A DNA stretch of 64,000 bases from Micromonospora gifhornensis (GTDB taxonomy: Bacteria > Actinomycetota > Actinomycetes > Mycobacteriales > Micromonosporaceae), in contig NZ_BOPA01000003.1 of assembly GCF_016863515.1 (NCBI RefSeq), positions 62,001 to 126,000 on the forward strand. Reading direction: 5' to 3'. Positions within the stretch are counted from its first letter, which is position 1; the number at the start of each line of letters is the position of its first letter. Under the pieces are notes generated by a model. That model ran no database searches, was not told the DNA's origin, and was given only the letters and a program-made list of their open reading frames with translations. Below are positions 39,420-48,836 of this stretch, in pieces. A program made the position numbers and the translations under genes.

Positions 39420-39680
39420 GGGCCTCCTCCTCGTCGCCATCACGGCAGCTCTGTAGTAAGAGCACCTGGCCCCGCCGTTGGGTTCGCGACGTGCAAGCCT
39501 CGTCTGCCGCAACAATCTCACTGGCCTCTCAGGCTAACCATGTTTGTCGCCGACGCCGACCTGCGCAGCTGTTTGAGCGCTTACGCAACGTTTGTCACTC
39601 ACGCAGCGCATGTCGCTGGTTCTTCTCGGGTGATGGGGGCCCGGGTGGGTGGTGCACGACGCGCTCGTACCGGTTGGCGG

Positions 39681-39686
39681 TACACT
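39681..39686 (+). promoter_or_regulatory. -10 hexamer of leuS leader
   Basis: TACACT fits TAnnnT and ends seven bases before the ATG of an 11-codon leader frame, placing the transcript start at or next to that ATG. Confidence 0.55.
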
Positions 39687-39693
39687 GCCGGAC

Positions 39694-39729
39694 ATGGCCG
39701 GAGTCTTCCTGCTTACCCAGCCGTGCTGA
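39694..39729 (+). CDS. leuS leader peptide, 11 codons
   Basis: The frame ATG...TGA encodes [11 protein letters not shown] with two adjacent leucine codons (CTG CTT). It lies downstream of a TACACT hexamer and upstream of a mutually exclusive hairpin pair ending in a T-run. Ribosome stalling at the Leu codons when charged tRNA-Leu is scarce would favour leuS expression (inference). The frame is short, so it would need translation data to confirm. Confidence 0.5.
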   Translation: MAGVFLLTQPC

Positions 39730-39780
39730 TGCGCTGAAGGCGCGACAGCACGGCGGCCCCTCCTGCGTGAGGGGCTTTTT
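39721..39780 (+). promoter_or_regulatory. Transcription attenuator upstream of leuS
   Basis: Hairpin 1 pairs CCGTGCTG (39721-39728) with CAGCACGG (39746-39753). Hairpin 2 pairs GCCCCTC (39756-39762) with GAGGGGC (39769-39775) and is followed by TTTTT, an intrinsic terminator 95 bases before the leuS ATG. A terminator in front of a synthetase gene implies conditional read-through. I see no T-box signature. Confidence 0.7.
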
Positions 39781-39874
39781 CGTGCCCGCCGCCGGGCCGG
39801 GGCGGGCCGCCGAGACAGATCCGAGACCAGCCAGCACTCCGACAGACTCCGCCGAGCGATGCGAGGAGAAGGCC

Positions 39875-42733
39875 ATGAGCGAGCGGCAACGAGCGAGCGA
39901 GGCAGCCATCCCGACCAGCGACACCCCACCGTTCCGGTACACCGCGACGCTGGCCGACGACATCGAACGCCGCTGGCAGGACGTCTGGGAACGCGAGGGC
40001 ACCTTCCACGCGCCGAACCCGTCCGGCCCGCTGGCCGACCCGGCCCACCCGCGCTCCGGCGCGGAGAAGCTGTACGTGCTGGACATGTTCCCGTACCCGT
40101 CCGGCGCGGGCCTGCACGTCGGGCACCCGCTGGGCTACATCGGCACCGACTGCTTCGCCCGCTACCAGCGGATGGCCGGGCGCAACGTGCTGCACGCGAT
40201 GGGCTTCGACGCCTTCGGCCTGCCCGCCGAGCAGTACGCGGTACAGACCGGCACCCACCCCCGGACCACCACCGAGGCCAACATCGAGCGGTACCGGGAG
40301 CAGCTGCGCCGGCTGGGCCTGGCCCACGACCAGCGTCGGTCGGTGGCCACCATCGACACGGACTTCTACCGCTGGACCCAGTGGATCTTCCTGCAGATCT
40401 TCAACTCCTGGTACGACCGCGACGCCGGTCGGGCCCGCCCGATCAGCGAGCTGACCGCCGAGTTCGCCGGCGGCACCCGGCGCACCCCGGACGGACGTCC
40501 GTGGGGTGAGCTGTCCGCCGCCGAGCAGCGGGCGATCATCGACGACCACCGTCTGGCGTACGTGTCGCAGGCGCCGGTGAACTGGTGCCCCGGCCTGGGC
40601 ACCGTGCTGGCCAACGAGGAGGTCACCGCCGACGGGCGCTCCGAGCGGGGCAACTTCCCGGTCTTCAAGCGCAACCTGAAGCAGTGGATGATGCGGATCA
40701 CCGCGTACGGTGACCGGCTGCTGGACGACCTGGACAAGCTGGACTGGCCCGAGCCGATCAAGCTGATGCAGCGCAACTGGATCGGCCGCTCCACCGGCGC
40801 CCACATCGACTTCCCGACGGCGACCGCCCCGATCCGGGTGTTCACGACCCGGCCGGACACCGTCTTCGGGGCCACCTACATGGTGCTGGCGCCCGAGCAC
40901 GAGCTGGTCGACGCGCTGGTGCCGGGCGCCTGGCCGGAGGGGACCCGGGACGCGTGGACCGGCGGGCACGCCAGCCCCCGGGCCGCCGTCGAGGCGTACC
41001 GCAAGGCGGCGGCGGCCAAGACCGACGTCGAGCGGCAGGCCGACACCAAGGAGAAGACCGGCGTCTTCATCGGGGCGTACGCCACAAACCCGGTCACCGG
41101 AGGGCAGATCCCGATCTTCATCGCCGACTACGTGCTGGCCGGCTACGGCACCGGCGCGATCATGGCGGTGCCCGCCCAGGACGAGCGGGACTGGGACTTC
41201 GCCGAGGTGTTCGAGCTGCCGATCGTGCGTACCGTGGCGCCGCCGGAGGACTTCGACGGCAAGGCGTACACCGGTGACGGCCCGGCCATCAACAGCGCCG
41301 CGCCCGACCGCGGCCTGCACCTGAACGGCCTCGGGGTGGCCGACGCCAAGGCCCGGATCATCGCCTGGCTGGAGGAGACCGGCAACGGTCAGGGCGCGAC
41401 CACCTACCGGCTGCGGGACTGGCTGTTCAGCCGGCAGCGCTACTGGGGCGAGCCGTTCCCGATCGTGTACGACGCCGACGGCACCGCCATCGCGCTGCCC
41501 GAGGAGATGCTGCCGGTCGAGCTGCCCGAGGTGGACGACTTCTCCCCGCGTACCTTCGACCCGGAGGATGCCGACAGCGACCCGGAGACCCCGCTGTCAC
41601 GCCGCCGCGACTGGGTCGAGGTGGAGCTGGACCTGGGTGACGGCCCCAAGCGGTACACCCGCGAGACGAATGTCATGCCGCAGTGGGCCGGCTCCTGCTG
41701 GTACGAGCTGCGCTACCTGGACCCGACAAACGACGGCCGGTTCGTCGACGCCGACAACGAGCGCTACTGGATGGGCCCGCGCAGCGAGGGCGACTGCGGC
41801 GGCGTGGACCTGTACGTCGGCGGTGCCGAGCACGCCGTGCTGCACCTGCTGTACGCCCGGTTCTGGCACAAGGTGCTGTACGACCTGGGCCACGTCTCCA
41901 GCTTCGAGCCGTTCCGCAAGCTGTTCAACCAGGGCTACATCCAGGCGTACGCGTACACCGACGCCCGTGGCGCGTACGTGCCCGCCGAGGAGGTCGCCGA
42001 ACGCGACGGCGGCTTCTACCTGGGCGACGTCCAGGTCAACCGCGAGTACGGCAAGATGGGCAAGTCCCTGAAGAACGTGGTCACCCCGGACGAGATGTGC
42101 GCCGCCTACGGCGCCGACACCTTCCGGGTGTACGAGATGTCGATGGGGCCGCTGGAGGTGTCCCGCCCGTGGGAGACCCGGGCGGTCATCGGCTCGTACC
42201 GGTTCCTGCAGCGGGTGTGGCGGGCCATCGTCGACGAGCAGACCGGCGCGTCCCGGGTGGTCGACACCCCGGCCGACGAGGCGACGAGGCGACTGCTGCA
42301 CAAGGTGATCGACGGCGTCCGGGGCGACATGGAGGCGATCCGGTTCAACACCGCGATCGCCAAACTGATCGAGCTGACCAACGGGGTGACCCGGTTGCCG
42401 GCCACCCCGCGCGAGGTGGCCGAGCCGCTGGTGCTGATGCTGGCCCCGGTCGCCCCGCACATCGCCGAGGAACTGTGGCGGCGACTGGGGCACGACACCT
42501 CGCTGACCTACGCGGACTTCCCGGTCGCCGACCCGGCCCTGCTGGTCGCCGAGTCGGTCACCTACCCGGTGCAGATCAACGGCAAGGTCCGCGGCCGCAT
42601 CGAGGTCCCCGCCGACGCGACCGAGGAAGCGGTGCGGGAGCAGGCGCTGGAGGCGGTGGCCGCCGTGCTGGCCGGCAAGGACCCCCGCAAGGTCATCGTC
42701 ATCCCCGGCCGCATGGTCTCCGTGGTGCTGTGA
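39875..42733 (+). CDS. leuS: Leucyl-tRNA synthetase
   Basis: A 952-residue class I synthetase that charges tRNA-Leu. The HIGH-type motif is LHVGHPLGY, the KMSKS-type motif is [10 protein letters not shown] near residue 730, and the CP1 editing domain is present ([18 protein letters not shown]). The ATG at 39875 follows CGAGGAGAAGGCC, a clear ribosome binding site; the N-terminal 20 residues are not conserved. An attenuator precedes it and an AGGAAGGGCCC-type palindrome follows the stop directly. Confidence 0.96.
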   Translation: MSERQRASEAAIPTSDTPPFRYTATLADDIERRWQDVWEREGTFHAPNPSGPLADPAHPRSGAEKLYVLDMFPYPSGAGLHVGHPLGYIGTDCFARYQRMAGRNVLHAMGFDAFGLPAEQYAVQTGTHPRTTTEANIERYREQLRRLGLAHDQRRSVATIDTDFYRWTQWIFLQIFNSWYDRDAGRARPISELTAEFAGGTRRTPDGRPWGELSAAEQRAIIDDHRLAYVSQAPVNWCPGLGTVLANEEVTADGRSERGNFPVFKRNLKQWMMRITAYGDRLLDDLDKLDWPEPIKLMQRNWIGRSTGAHIDFPTATAPIRVFTTRPDTVFGATYMVLAPEHELVDALVPGAWPEGTRDAWTGGHASPRAAVEAYRKAAAAKTDVERQADTKEKTGVFIGAYATNPVTGGQIPIFIADYVLAGYGTGAIMAVPAQDERDWDFAEVFELPIVRTVAPPEDFDGKAYTGDGPAINSAAPDRGLHLNGLGVADAKARIIAWLEETGNGQGATTYRLRDWLFSRQRYWGEPFPIVYDADGTAIALPEEMLPVELPEVDDFSPRTFDPEDADSDPETPLSRRRDWVEVELDLGDGPKRYTRETNVMPQWAGSCWYELRYLDPTNDGRFVDADNERYWMGPRSEGDCGGVDLYVGGAEHAVLHLLYARFWHKVLYDLGHVSSFEPFRKLFNQGYIQAYAYTDARGAYVPAEEVAERDGGFYLGDVQVNREYGKMGKSLKNVVTPDEMCAAYGADTFRVYEMSMGPLEVSRPWETRAVIGSYRFLQRVWRAIVDEQTGASRVVDTPADEATRRLLHKVIDGVRGDMEAIRFNTAIAKLIELTNGVTRLPATPREVAEPLVLMLAPVAPHIAEELWRRLGHDTSLTYADFPVADPALLVAESVTYPVQINGKVRGRIEVPADATEEAVREQALEAVAAVLAGKDPRKVIVIPGRMVSVVL

Positions 42734-42786
42734 AAGGAAGGGGCCCTTCCTAACGCCTCGTGTAGAGGAAGGGCCCCTTCTTAACC
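42734..42786. repeat. AGGAAGGGCCC-type palindromes after leuS
   Basis: Two neighbouring palindromes, AAAGGAAGGGGCCCTTCCTA and GAGGAAGGGCCCCTTCTTAA, start right after the leuS stop. They belong to the family at 4019-4149 and probably act as the leuS terminator. Confidence 0.8.
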
Positions 42787-42814
42787 ACACACCGAGCGAA
42801 CAGGCGCGCCGGCG

Positions 42815-43181
42815 TTACGGCTCGCGGCGGTGCAGCGCGAGTACGGTGACCATGGCGGCCACCGCTGCCCAGACGGCGTACGTCGTCCAGGACCAGGCGA
42901 CGGTGGCCGGGTAGGGGTCGTTGATCCACGGCAGGGGACCGGTCGGCTCCATCAACCGTTGCCAGGCCGGCACCGGCATGGCGTGCCGGATCAGCGCGCT
43001 CCAGCGTTCGTCGGCGTCGACGGCGGTGGGCAGCAGGAGCAGCACGGTCGCGGCGGCGACGATCGCGGGCGCGGTGTGCCGGGTCAGCGCCGCCAGGGCA
43101 TTCGGCGGCGAGCAGATCCCGGTAGCGTGCCGGCTGCCGGATCCGTGTGCGCCCGGTGGCGGACGGGGTCACGGTGGTCAT
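42815..43181 (-). pseudogene. ABC-2 type permease, internal deletion and frameshift
   Basis: The first 27 codons (MTTVTPSATGRTRIRQPARYR, then DLLAAE) are those of an ABC permease start and overlap the ATPase remnant's stop (ATGA). After about 43100 the frame changes and only a C-terminal piece remains (ALTRHTAPAIVAAATVLLLLP, then VAWSWTTYAVWAAVAAM). Most membrane helices of the normal 230-260 residue protein are missing. Parts shown are by similarity of pattern to small ABC-2 permeases of bacitracin-type exporters. Confidence 0.6.
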
Positions 43182-43575
43182 CGGTCCTCCCCGGCGGCGT
43201 ACTCGACGTCGGCGGCGGTGAGCGCCATGAAAGCCTTCTCCAGCGATGCGGTGCGGGTGGTCAGCCCGTGCAGCGGGATCCGCAGGCCCAGAGCCAGCTC
43301 GCCGATCCGCTCTCCGGTCACTCCGGTCACCGTCAGCGTCCCGTCCGGATCGCACCGTGTGGTCGCACCCTCGGTGGCCAGCGCCGTCACCAGCGATGCC
43401 GGATCGGGTGTACGCACGACCACCTCCGACCGGCCGGCGTGGGCGGCGAACTCGGCCAGGGACTCCTCGGCGATCAACCGGCCCCGGCCGATCACCACGA
43501 GTCGGTCGACACAATGCTCCATCTCGCCCATCAGGTGGCTGGAGACGAAGACGGTACGGCCTTCGGCGGCGAGCC
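43178..43575 (-). pseudogene. ABC transporter ATPase remnant, N-terminus lost
   Basis: Only the C-terminal half of an ABC ATPase is left: LAAEGRTVFVSSHLMGEMEH is the H-loop region, followed by DRLVVIGRGRLIAEESLAEF and a C-terminal domain. Walker A, the signature motif and Walker B are absent because similarity stops at about 43573, exactly where a response-regulator fragment begins on the other strand. An open frame continues but has no ATPase similarity. Confidence 0.75.
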
Positions 43576-43893
43576 CCGTGGTGTTGATGGACCTGTGGAT
43601 GCCGGGTACGGACGGCATCCAGGCGACCCGCCAGATCATCGCTGCGGGTGGTCCCACCCGGGTGCTGGTCTCACCACCTTCGACGACGACGAACACGTGC
43701 ACAGCGCGTTACGCGCCGGGGCGAGCGGCTTTCTGGTCAAGGACATGGCGCTGGAGGACATCCTCGCCGCGATCCGGGTGGTCGCCGCCGGGGACGCGCT
43801 GATCGCCCCGGGCGTCACCCGCCGGCTCATCGCCGAGTTCATCCGTCGGCCGGCAGCGGCGCCCCGCTCGCGGTCGTTGGCCGGGATCACCGA
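43576..43893 (+). pseudogene. NarL-type response regulator remnant, frameshifted
   Basis: VVLMDLWMPGTDGIQATRQI (with the phospho-acceptor Asp) is read in one frame up to about 43670, then the sequence continues one base out of frame as LTTFDDDEHVHSALRAGASG, FLVKDMALEDILAAIRVVAAGDA and APGVTRRLIAEF. One missing base at about 43670 explains the shift. The N-terminal part before the Asp and the whole LuxR-type DNA-binding domain are absent. Confidence 0.78.
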
Positions 43894-43925
43894 CCCCCGT
43901 AACCACCCCTCCGGCCCTCCGGGCG

Positions 43926-43985
43926 GCAGTTTCAGGGAAAGTGTCGCTTCAGGGCCTCCGGAGGCAGCATCTTCTCCGAAACTGC
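43926..43985. repeat. Nested palindrome
   Basis: GCAGTTTC at 43926-43933 pairs with GAAACTGC at 43978-43985, and the perfect 12-base palindrome GCCTCCGGAGGC lies between them at 43954-43965. A second CCTCCGG run lies just left of the outer arm. It follows the response-regulator remnant and ends before the TVP38 gene stop. Confidence 0.65.
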
Positions 43986-44004
43986 ACGCTTCCAGGGTGG
44001 GTGG

Positions 44005-44793
44005 TCAGGGGCGGTGGGCGGCGCGGGTTCGGCGTTCGGCGCGCCACCAGCGGGTGAGCAGGATTGCGCTGGCGATGAAGCCCAGGGCGGCGGGGGCGGC
44101 GGCGTACCAGTTGATCCCGCCGGGGGAGGTGACGGCGGCACCGAGGGCCGCGTAGCCGAACGCGGTCGGCGCGGAGGCGATGACGCTGCCGGTGAGGAAC
44201 GGCAGCAGCCGCGCGCCGGTGGTGCCGTAGCCGTAGCTGACCAGGCCGAACCCGGAGATGGGCAGCAGCCGTACGGTCATCACCCCGAACACGCTCTGCC
44301 GGGTGAACCAGCGGTCCAGCCGGGCCAGTCGGCCGCGTACCCGTTCGGCGACGAAGTCCCGGCCGAGCAGCCGGCCGACGGCGAAGCCGACCGCTGCCGC
44401 CAGCAGTGCGGCACCCAACGCGTACAGGGCGCCGGGCAGCATTCCGAAGATCGCGCCGGCGGCGAGCGTGATGAAGGTACGCGGGACCAGCGCGACCAGC
44501 AGCAGCGCACCGCCGAGGACCGCCGCGACCGGGGCGAACCCGCCCAGCCGGTCGGCCAGGTGCGGCAGCGTCGCCGGGTCGGGCAGCGGCGTGAGCAGCA
44601 GCATCAACCCGAATCCGGCGAGCAGGAACAACAGCATGCCGAACCGCAGCGCCGACGACGTCGCGACGACGCGCAACACCCGTCGCTGCGCACCGCCGGA
44701 CGACGCACCCCGCGACGGAGCGGTGCCGCCGGACGGAGCACCGCCGGGATCTGGTGACCGGCGGCCGAGCAGCCGCCGGACGGCCGGGATCAT
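44005..44793 (-). CDS. TVP38/TMEM64 (DedA-like VTT) membrane protein
   Basis: A 262-residue membrane protein with a VTT domain: LLFLLAGFGLMLLLTPL, LLLVALVPRTFITLAAGAIFG, ALGAALLAAAVGFAVGRLLGRDFV and VMTVRLLPISGFGLVSYGYG, the glycine/proline signature of the family. Eukaryotic relatives are lipid scramblases; a lipid transport role is likely but not shown. Its ATG (44793) overlaps the gatD stop, so it is the last gene of murT-gatD-TVP38, which fits a link to lipid II biology (inference). Confidence 0.87.
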   Translation of the reverse strand: MIPAVRRLLGRRSPDPGGAPSGGTAPSRGASSGGAQRRVLRVVATSSALRFGMLLFLLAGFGLMLLLTPLPDPATLPHLADRLGGFAPVAAVLGGALLLVALVPRTFITLAAGAIFGMLPGALYALGAALLAAAVGFAVGRLLGRDFVAERVRGRLARLDRWFTRQSVFGVMTVRLLPISGFGLVSYGYGTTGARLLPFLTGSVIASAPTAFGYAALGAAVTSPGGINWYAAAPAALGFIASAILLTRWWRAERRTRAAHRP

Positions 44794-45512
44794 GGCCGGG
44801 CGGCAGCTGCCACCGCGGTTCGACGCTCGGCGCGCAGCCGGTCGGCCCAGGTGTCGTCAAGCGGCGGCAACTGCTGGGCGCCGGTGGCCCAGCGCAGCAG
44901 CAGGTCGGCCAGGGCCGGGTTGCGGGCCAGCGCGGGCCCGTGGGAGTACGTGCCGAGCAGCTTGCCCCGCCAGGCCCCCTCGGTGGCGCCGTCGTTGCCG
45001 ACCCCGGCGGTGACCCGGGCCAGCGGGGACACACCGGGGCCGAGCCGGGTACGACCGCCGTGGTTCTCGAAGCCGGTAAGCGGCGGCAGACCCAGCCGGG
45101 CGTCGATGTCCCCGGCCAGTTCGCCGACCGCACGGCTGTCGCCCCGGTCCGAGCTGATGTCGAGTAGTTCCAGGCCGCGGTACTGGGTGCCCTTGGCGAA
45201 GAACGAGGTGCCGAGCAGTTGGTAGCCGGCGCAGACCCCGAACACCACCGACCCCTGGGCCACGGCCCGGTGCAGGCCACCGTCGGCGAGCAGCCGCTGC
45301 GCGCCGAGCGCCTGCGGCCCGTCCTCGCCGCCACCGATGAGGTAGATGTCGGCGGTGGTCGGCAGCGGCTGGTCGGAGCGGACCTCATGCACCTCGACCG
45401 GGAACCCGCGTTGGCGCGCCCGCCGGGCCAGGATCAGCGCGTTGCCCCGGTCGCCGTAGGTGGACAGCAGGTCGGGGTAGATCCAGACGATGCGCAGGGT
45501 CTCAGTTGACAC
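44790..45512 (-). CDS. gatD: Lipid II glutaminyl synthase glutaminase subunit GatD
   Basis: A 240-residue class I glutamine amidotransferase: the nucleophile Cys in GSVVFGVCAGYQLLG and the His region in LLGTYSHGPALARNPALAD, with the GGGEDG-containing N-terminal part LPTTADIYLIGGGEDGPQ. GatD supplies ammonia to MurT to amidate the D-Glu of lipid II. It starts at GTG 45512 and overlaps the end of murT by 11 bases. Confidence 0.93.
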   Translation of the reverse strand: MSTETLRIVWIYPDLLSTYGDRGNALILARRARQRGFPVEVHEVRSDQPLPTTADIYLIGGGEDGPQALGAQRLLADGGLHRAVAQGSVVFGVCAGYQLLGTSFFAKGTQYRGLELLDISSDRGDSRAVGELAGDIDARLGLPPLTGFENHGGRTRLGPGVSPLARVTAGVGNDGATEGAWRGKLLGTYSHGPALARNPALADLLLRWATGAQQLPPLDDTWADRLRAERRTAVAAAARP

Positions 45513-46764
45513 GGTCCAACTCCGCTCGGATGTCCTGGAACGCGGTGTAGTTCGCGATGACCTCCAGCCGCCCCGGCGGCACCGCCCGCACGGCGTCGTC
45601 GAACGTGCGTACGTGCTGGAACGGCACGTCGTTGACGTCGAGGCGGACCGCAAGGTCGTACGCCCGGTCGCCGGTGATCAGCACCTGGCGTCCGCGCAGC
45701 GGGGCGAAGTCGACGTCGAACAACCATGAGGTGTCCAACCCGTCGGGATCCCGCGCGTTGATGGACAGCAGTGTCGGCGCCAGCTCCGCCATGTCGAACG
45801 CCTCCAGCCAACTGGCCGGGTTCTTGGCCAGCAGCAGGCGGACCGTACGCCCGTCCCGGACGACCTGGGCGTACCGTCCGGCGACCGAGGTGACGTCGGC
45901 CAGGCGGGGAACGGCGTCGAACGGACGTACGCCGAACTCGGCGGCGACGGCCAGCGCGGTGGCCGCGTTGCCGATGTTGACCTTGCCGGGAAGCTGGAGC
46001 TTGACCTTGTACCAGGCGCCGGTCGGGTCGAGGACGCCCTGCTCGTCGACGGTCCACTGCGGTTGCGGCCGGCGCAGCGGGCAGCCGGTGCACCACCACT
46101 GCTCGCCGGAGCGCTGGATGGTGGACCCGCACTCGGGGCAGACCCAGGAGTCGTCGTGCCAGCGCTGCCCGGCGGAGAACCAGGTGACGTGCGGCGGCGT
46201 GATCCGCTGGTCGTGGGTGGCCGGCGGGGTGGCCGCCCAGACCACCATCGGGTCGTCGGCGTTGGCGATGATGCGGATGTCGGGATGCCGGACCAGCGCC
46301 GCGCGCCAGAGCTGCGCCATCATGGCGACCTCCTTGGCGCGGTCCAGCTGGTCGCGGGAGAGGTTGAGCAGCGCCACCACGTGCGGCTCGGTCGCCTCGA
46401 TCACCTGCGCGAGGTAGTGCTCGTCGACCTCCAGCACGGCGTACGGGGTGCTGCCCGCCTTCGCCAGCGCCGAGGTGTGGCCGGTGGGCATGTTGGCGCC
46501 GAACGAGTTGGTGGCGACCCGACCGAGCACGCCGACGGCCGCGGCGGCCAGTCGGGTGGTGGTTGTCTTGCCGTTGGTGCCGGAGATCAGCGCGATGGCC
46601 CGACCGGCGGAGAGATGAGCCAACAGGTCCGGGTCGATCTTCAAGCCGATCCAGCCGCCGATCACCGAACCGTCGCCACGGCCCGCAGCCCGCGACAGCG
46701 CCGCGGCGGTCCGTGACACGGAACTGGCCACCTTTGCCCGAAGGGGCATCTTTGCGTCCGTCAC
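45502..46764 (-). CDS. murT: Lipid II glutaminyl synthase subunit MurT
   Basis: A 420-residue Mur-ligase-like protein: P-loop in ALISGTNGKTTTTRLAA, the central DQLDRAKE region, and an inserted zinc ribbon CPECGS...WWCTGCP typical of MurT. It forms MurT-GatD, which converts D-Glu to D-isoGln in the stem peptide. It starts at GTG 46764 with TAACCT seven bases upstream on the minus strand, so it may be leaderless. It is divergent from mraZ, placing lipid II amidation next to the dcw cluster. Confidence 0.95.
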   Translation of the reverse strand: MTDAKMPLRAKVASSVSRTAAALSRAAGRGDGSVIGGWIGLKIDPDLLAHLSAGRAIALISGTNGKTTTTRLAAAAVGVLGRVATNSFGANMPTGHTSALAKAGSTPYAVLEVDEHYLAQVIEATEPHVVALLNLSRDQLDRAKEVAMMAQLWRAALVRHPDIRIIANADDPMVVWAATPPATHDQRITPPHVTWFSAGQRWHDDSWVCPECGSTIQRSGEQWWCTGCPLRRPQPQWTVDEQGVLDPTGAWYKVKLQLPGKVNIGNAATALAVAAEFGVRPFDAVPRLADVTSVAGRYAQVVRDGRTVRLLLAKNPASWLEAFDMAELAPTLLSINARDPDGLDTSWLFDVDFAPLRGRQVLITGDRAYDLAVRLDVNDVPFQHVRTFDDAVRAVPPGRLEVIANYTAFQDIRAELDRVN

Positions 46765-46771
46765 GCGAGCG

Positions 46772-46777
46772 AGGTTA
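46772..46777 (-). promoter_or_regulatory. -10 hexamer before murT
   Basis: On the minus strand TAACCT ends seven bases before the GTG at 46764, with no ribosome binding site between. Confidence 0.55.
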
Positions 46778-46952
46778 CCGGACCATGGCGGGGCTCAGAT
46801 TGCCGATCCGTTCGGGTGGGCTTTGTCGGCGATGCGGTCGGTGGCGGCTGGCCGGCCGGAGTGGATCTATGTCGGATAGCGGACCAGGCCGCGGGGCCCG
46901 CTGCGCCCTCCACTCCGCCCCACCCCGACTGACGTGCGCTTTTGTGGTCCAA

Positions 46953-46966
46953 CGTGGCGCGCCACG
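46953..46966. promoter_or_regulatory. 14-base palindrome upstream of mraZ
   Basis: The perfect palindrome CGTGGCGCGCCACG lies 20 bases left of the MraZ-type boxes, in the 330-base gap between murT and mraZ. It could be an operator for either gene; the binding protein is unknown. Confidence 0.45.
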
Positions 46967-46985
46967 CGGTCCAATCTGGTTGCGG

Positions 46986-47011
46986 GTGGAGGGAAGTGGA
47001 GTAGAGTGGGG
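46986..47011 (+). promoter_or_regulatory. Three phased MraZ-type boxes
   Basis: GTGGAG at 46986-46991, GTGGAG at 46996-47001 and GTGGGG at 47006-47011 are spaced exactly 10 bases apart. MraZ is known to bind three or four direct TGGGN-type repeats at this spacing upstream of its own gene in several bacteria, so autoregulation of the dcw operon is likely. Confidence 0.8.
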
Positions 47012-47094
47012 CGCATTGGTGAGGCCGGGAGGGCCCACCGGCCCGGGGGGTCAGCGGCGCGCGAACGCCGCTACAAGGGCGAGGGGGTTGGGCC

Positions 47095-47526
47095 GTGTTT
47101 CTCGGCACCCACACTCCGCGCCTGGACGACAAGGGCCGGTTGATCCTTCCGGCGAAGTTCCGGGATGAGCTGGCGGGGGGTGTCGTGATCACCAAAGGGC
47201 AGGAGCGCTGCCTCTACGTCTTCCCGACGCCTGAGTTCCAGCGCATCGCGGATCAGTTGCGTGAGCAGCCGATGACACACAAGGCGGCCCGGGCCTACAG
47301 CCGTGTCTTCTTCGCCAGCGCACACGACGAAGTGCCCGACAAGCAGGGCCGGGTGACGATCCCGGCACACCTGCGCAGCTACGCGGGGCTCGACCGGGAC
47401 CTGGTGGTCATCGGCGCGAGCACCCGGGTGGAGATCTGGGACAAGGTCGCCTGGGAGACCTACCTCGCCGAGAGCGAAGACGACTTCGCCGACATCGAGG
47501 AAGGGGTGCTGCCCGGCGGTCTGTAG
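47095..47526 (+). CDS. mraZ: Transcriptional regulator MraZ
   Basis: A 143-residue protein with two SpoVT/AbrB-type half-domains, each with the DxxxR motif: [19 protein letters not shown] and [18 protein letters not shown]. MraZ forms ring oligomers that bind phased repeats and controls the dcw genes. It starts at GTG 47095 after GAGGGGGTTGG. It is the first gene of the dcw cluster and lies 84 bases downstream of the three boxes. Confidence 0.95.
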   Translation: MFLGTHTPRLDDKGRLILPAKFRDELAGGVVITKGQERCLYVFPTPEFQRIADQLREQPMTHKAARAYSRVFFASAHDEVPDKQGRVTIPAHLRSYAGLDRDLVVIGASTRVEIWDKVAWETYLAESEDDFADIEEGVLPGGL

Positions 47527-47735
47527 GGCGTGACGACGCCCGACGTACTGCGAGATCTCCAGCCGCTTTCGAGTTCCTGGCATCCCTTCCCCGGTGCCAG
47601 GCGCACGATCCGACACGGAGGGCTGTGGCCCGACGGGCGGGCGGGGAGCGGATGGGGATCTGGCGGTACGACGGCACGGCGTCGTCCGACGAGCAGGACG
47701 CAGAAGAAAACAAGGTCAAGCCAGTGGGGGTCGAC

Positions 47736-48836
47736 ATGGGGGAGCTACGCGGCACGCACGTGCCGGTGCTGCTTGAGCGGTGTCTCGAGCTGCTGGCCCC
47801 CGCACTGGGTCGCAGCGGGCGCACCGTGCATGTCGACGCGACACTGGGCCTGGCCGGCCATGCCGAGGCGGTCCTGCAGGCGCATCCGGAGACGATCCTG
47901 GTGGGCCTGGACCGGGACACCGAGGCGCTCGAGCACGCTCGGGTGCGGTTGGCCCGCTTCGCCGACCGGATCCACCTGGAGCACGCCGTCTACGACGAGC
48001 TGCCCGAGGTGCTCGACCGGCTGGGCTATCCGACAGTCGACGGGATCCTGTTCGACCTCGGCGTCTCCTCGCTGCAACTCGACGCGCCCGACCGCGGGTT
48101 CGCGTACGCGCAGGACGCGCCGCTGGACATGCGGATGGACCAGACCCGGGGGGTGACCGCCGAAGAGGTGGTCAACACGTACACCCATCCGGAGCTGGCC
48201 CGGGTGCTGCGGGTGTACGGCGAGGAGAAGTTCGCCGGCCGGATCGCCTCGGCGATCATCCGGGAACGGGAACGCGCCCGGATCACCTCGTCGGCGCGAC
48301 TGGCCGAGTTGGTCCGGGAGTCGATTCCGGCGCCAGCCCGACGAACGGGTGGACACCCGGCAAAGAGAACGTTTCAGGCTTTGAGGATCGAGGTAAACAG
48401 GGAACTGGCAGTGCTGGAGACGGCACTGCCGGCCGCCCTGGACCGACTTTCCGTCGGCGGTCGCCTGGTGGTCCTGTCCTACCACTCGCTGGAGGACCGG
48501 CTCACCAAACATGCGCTCGTCGACCGGGTCCGCAGCACCGGCCCGGTCGACCTCCCGGTCGAACTGCCCGGGTCGGAGCCGACGTTCCGGCTGCTCAGCC
48601 GGGGCGCGGAGCTGCCCGGGGAGGCGGAGGTCGCCGCCAACCCGCGCGCCGCCTCGGTGCGGCTGCGGGCGGCGGAACGGATCGACCCGCAGGCCCGGCA
48701 GCAGGGGCGTACCGACCGCGAACGGTACCGCCGCCGGGTCAAGGCGATGCACCAACCGGGGACGGGATCGGCCACCGGATCCGAATCGGGTCCACGGCCG
48801 GGGGAGACGACGGACGAAGAGGGGGAGGGAACATGA
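47736..48836 (+). CDS. rsmH: 16S rRNA (cytosine1402-N4)-methyltransferase
   Basis: A 366-residue SAM-dependent enzyme that N4-methylates C1402 of 16S rRNA. Motifs are [30 protein letters not shown] (SAM site), [19 protein letters not shown] and [18 protein letters not shown]. The ATG at 47736 ([13 protein letters not shown]) is preferred; in-frame ATG 47652 adds 28 poorly conserved residues with a very short Shine-Dalgarno spacing. A disordered C-terminal tail rich in Gly/Glu/Thr follows. It overlaps the next gene by four bases. Confidence 0.93.
   Translation: MGELRGTHVPVLLERCLELLAPALGRSGRTVHVDATLGLAGHAEAVLQAHPETILVGLDRDTEALEHARVRLARFADRIHLEHAVYDELPEVLDRLGYPTVDGILFDLGVSSLQLDAPDRGFAYAQDAPLDMRMDQTRGVTAEEVVNTYTHPELARVLRVYGEEKFAGRIASAIIRERERARITSSARLAELVRESIPAPARRTGGHPAKRTFQALRIEVNRELAVLETALPAALDRLSVGGRLVVLSYHSLEDRLTKHALVDRVRSTGPVDLPVELPGSEPTFRLLSRGAELPGEAEVAANPRAASVRLRAAERIDPQARQQGRTDRERYRRRVKAMHQPGTGSATGSESGPRPGETTDEEGEGT

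Noticed and set aside
39721..39780. T-box riboswitch before leuS
   Set aside because: No T-box sequence or specifier-loop pattern is visible; the leader-peptide plus terminator arrangement explains the region better.
45502..46764. MurT considered as the missing MurD
   Set aside because: It has the zinc ribbon insertion and a GatD partner overlapping it, which are diagnostic of MurT rather than MurD.
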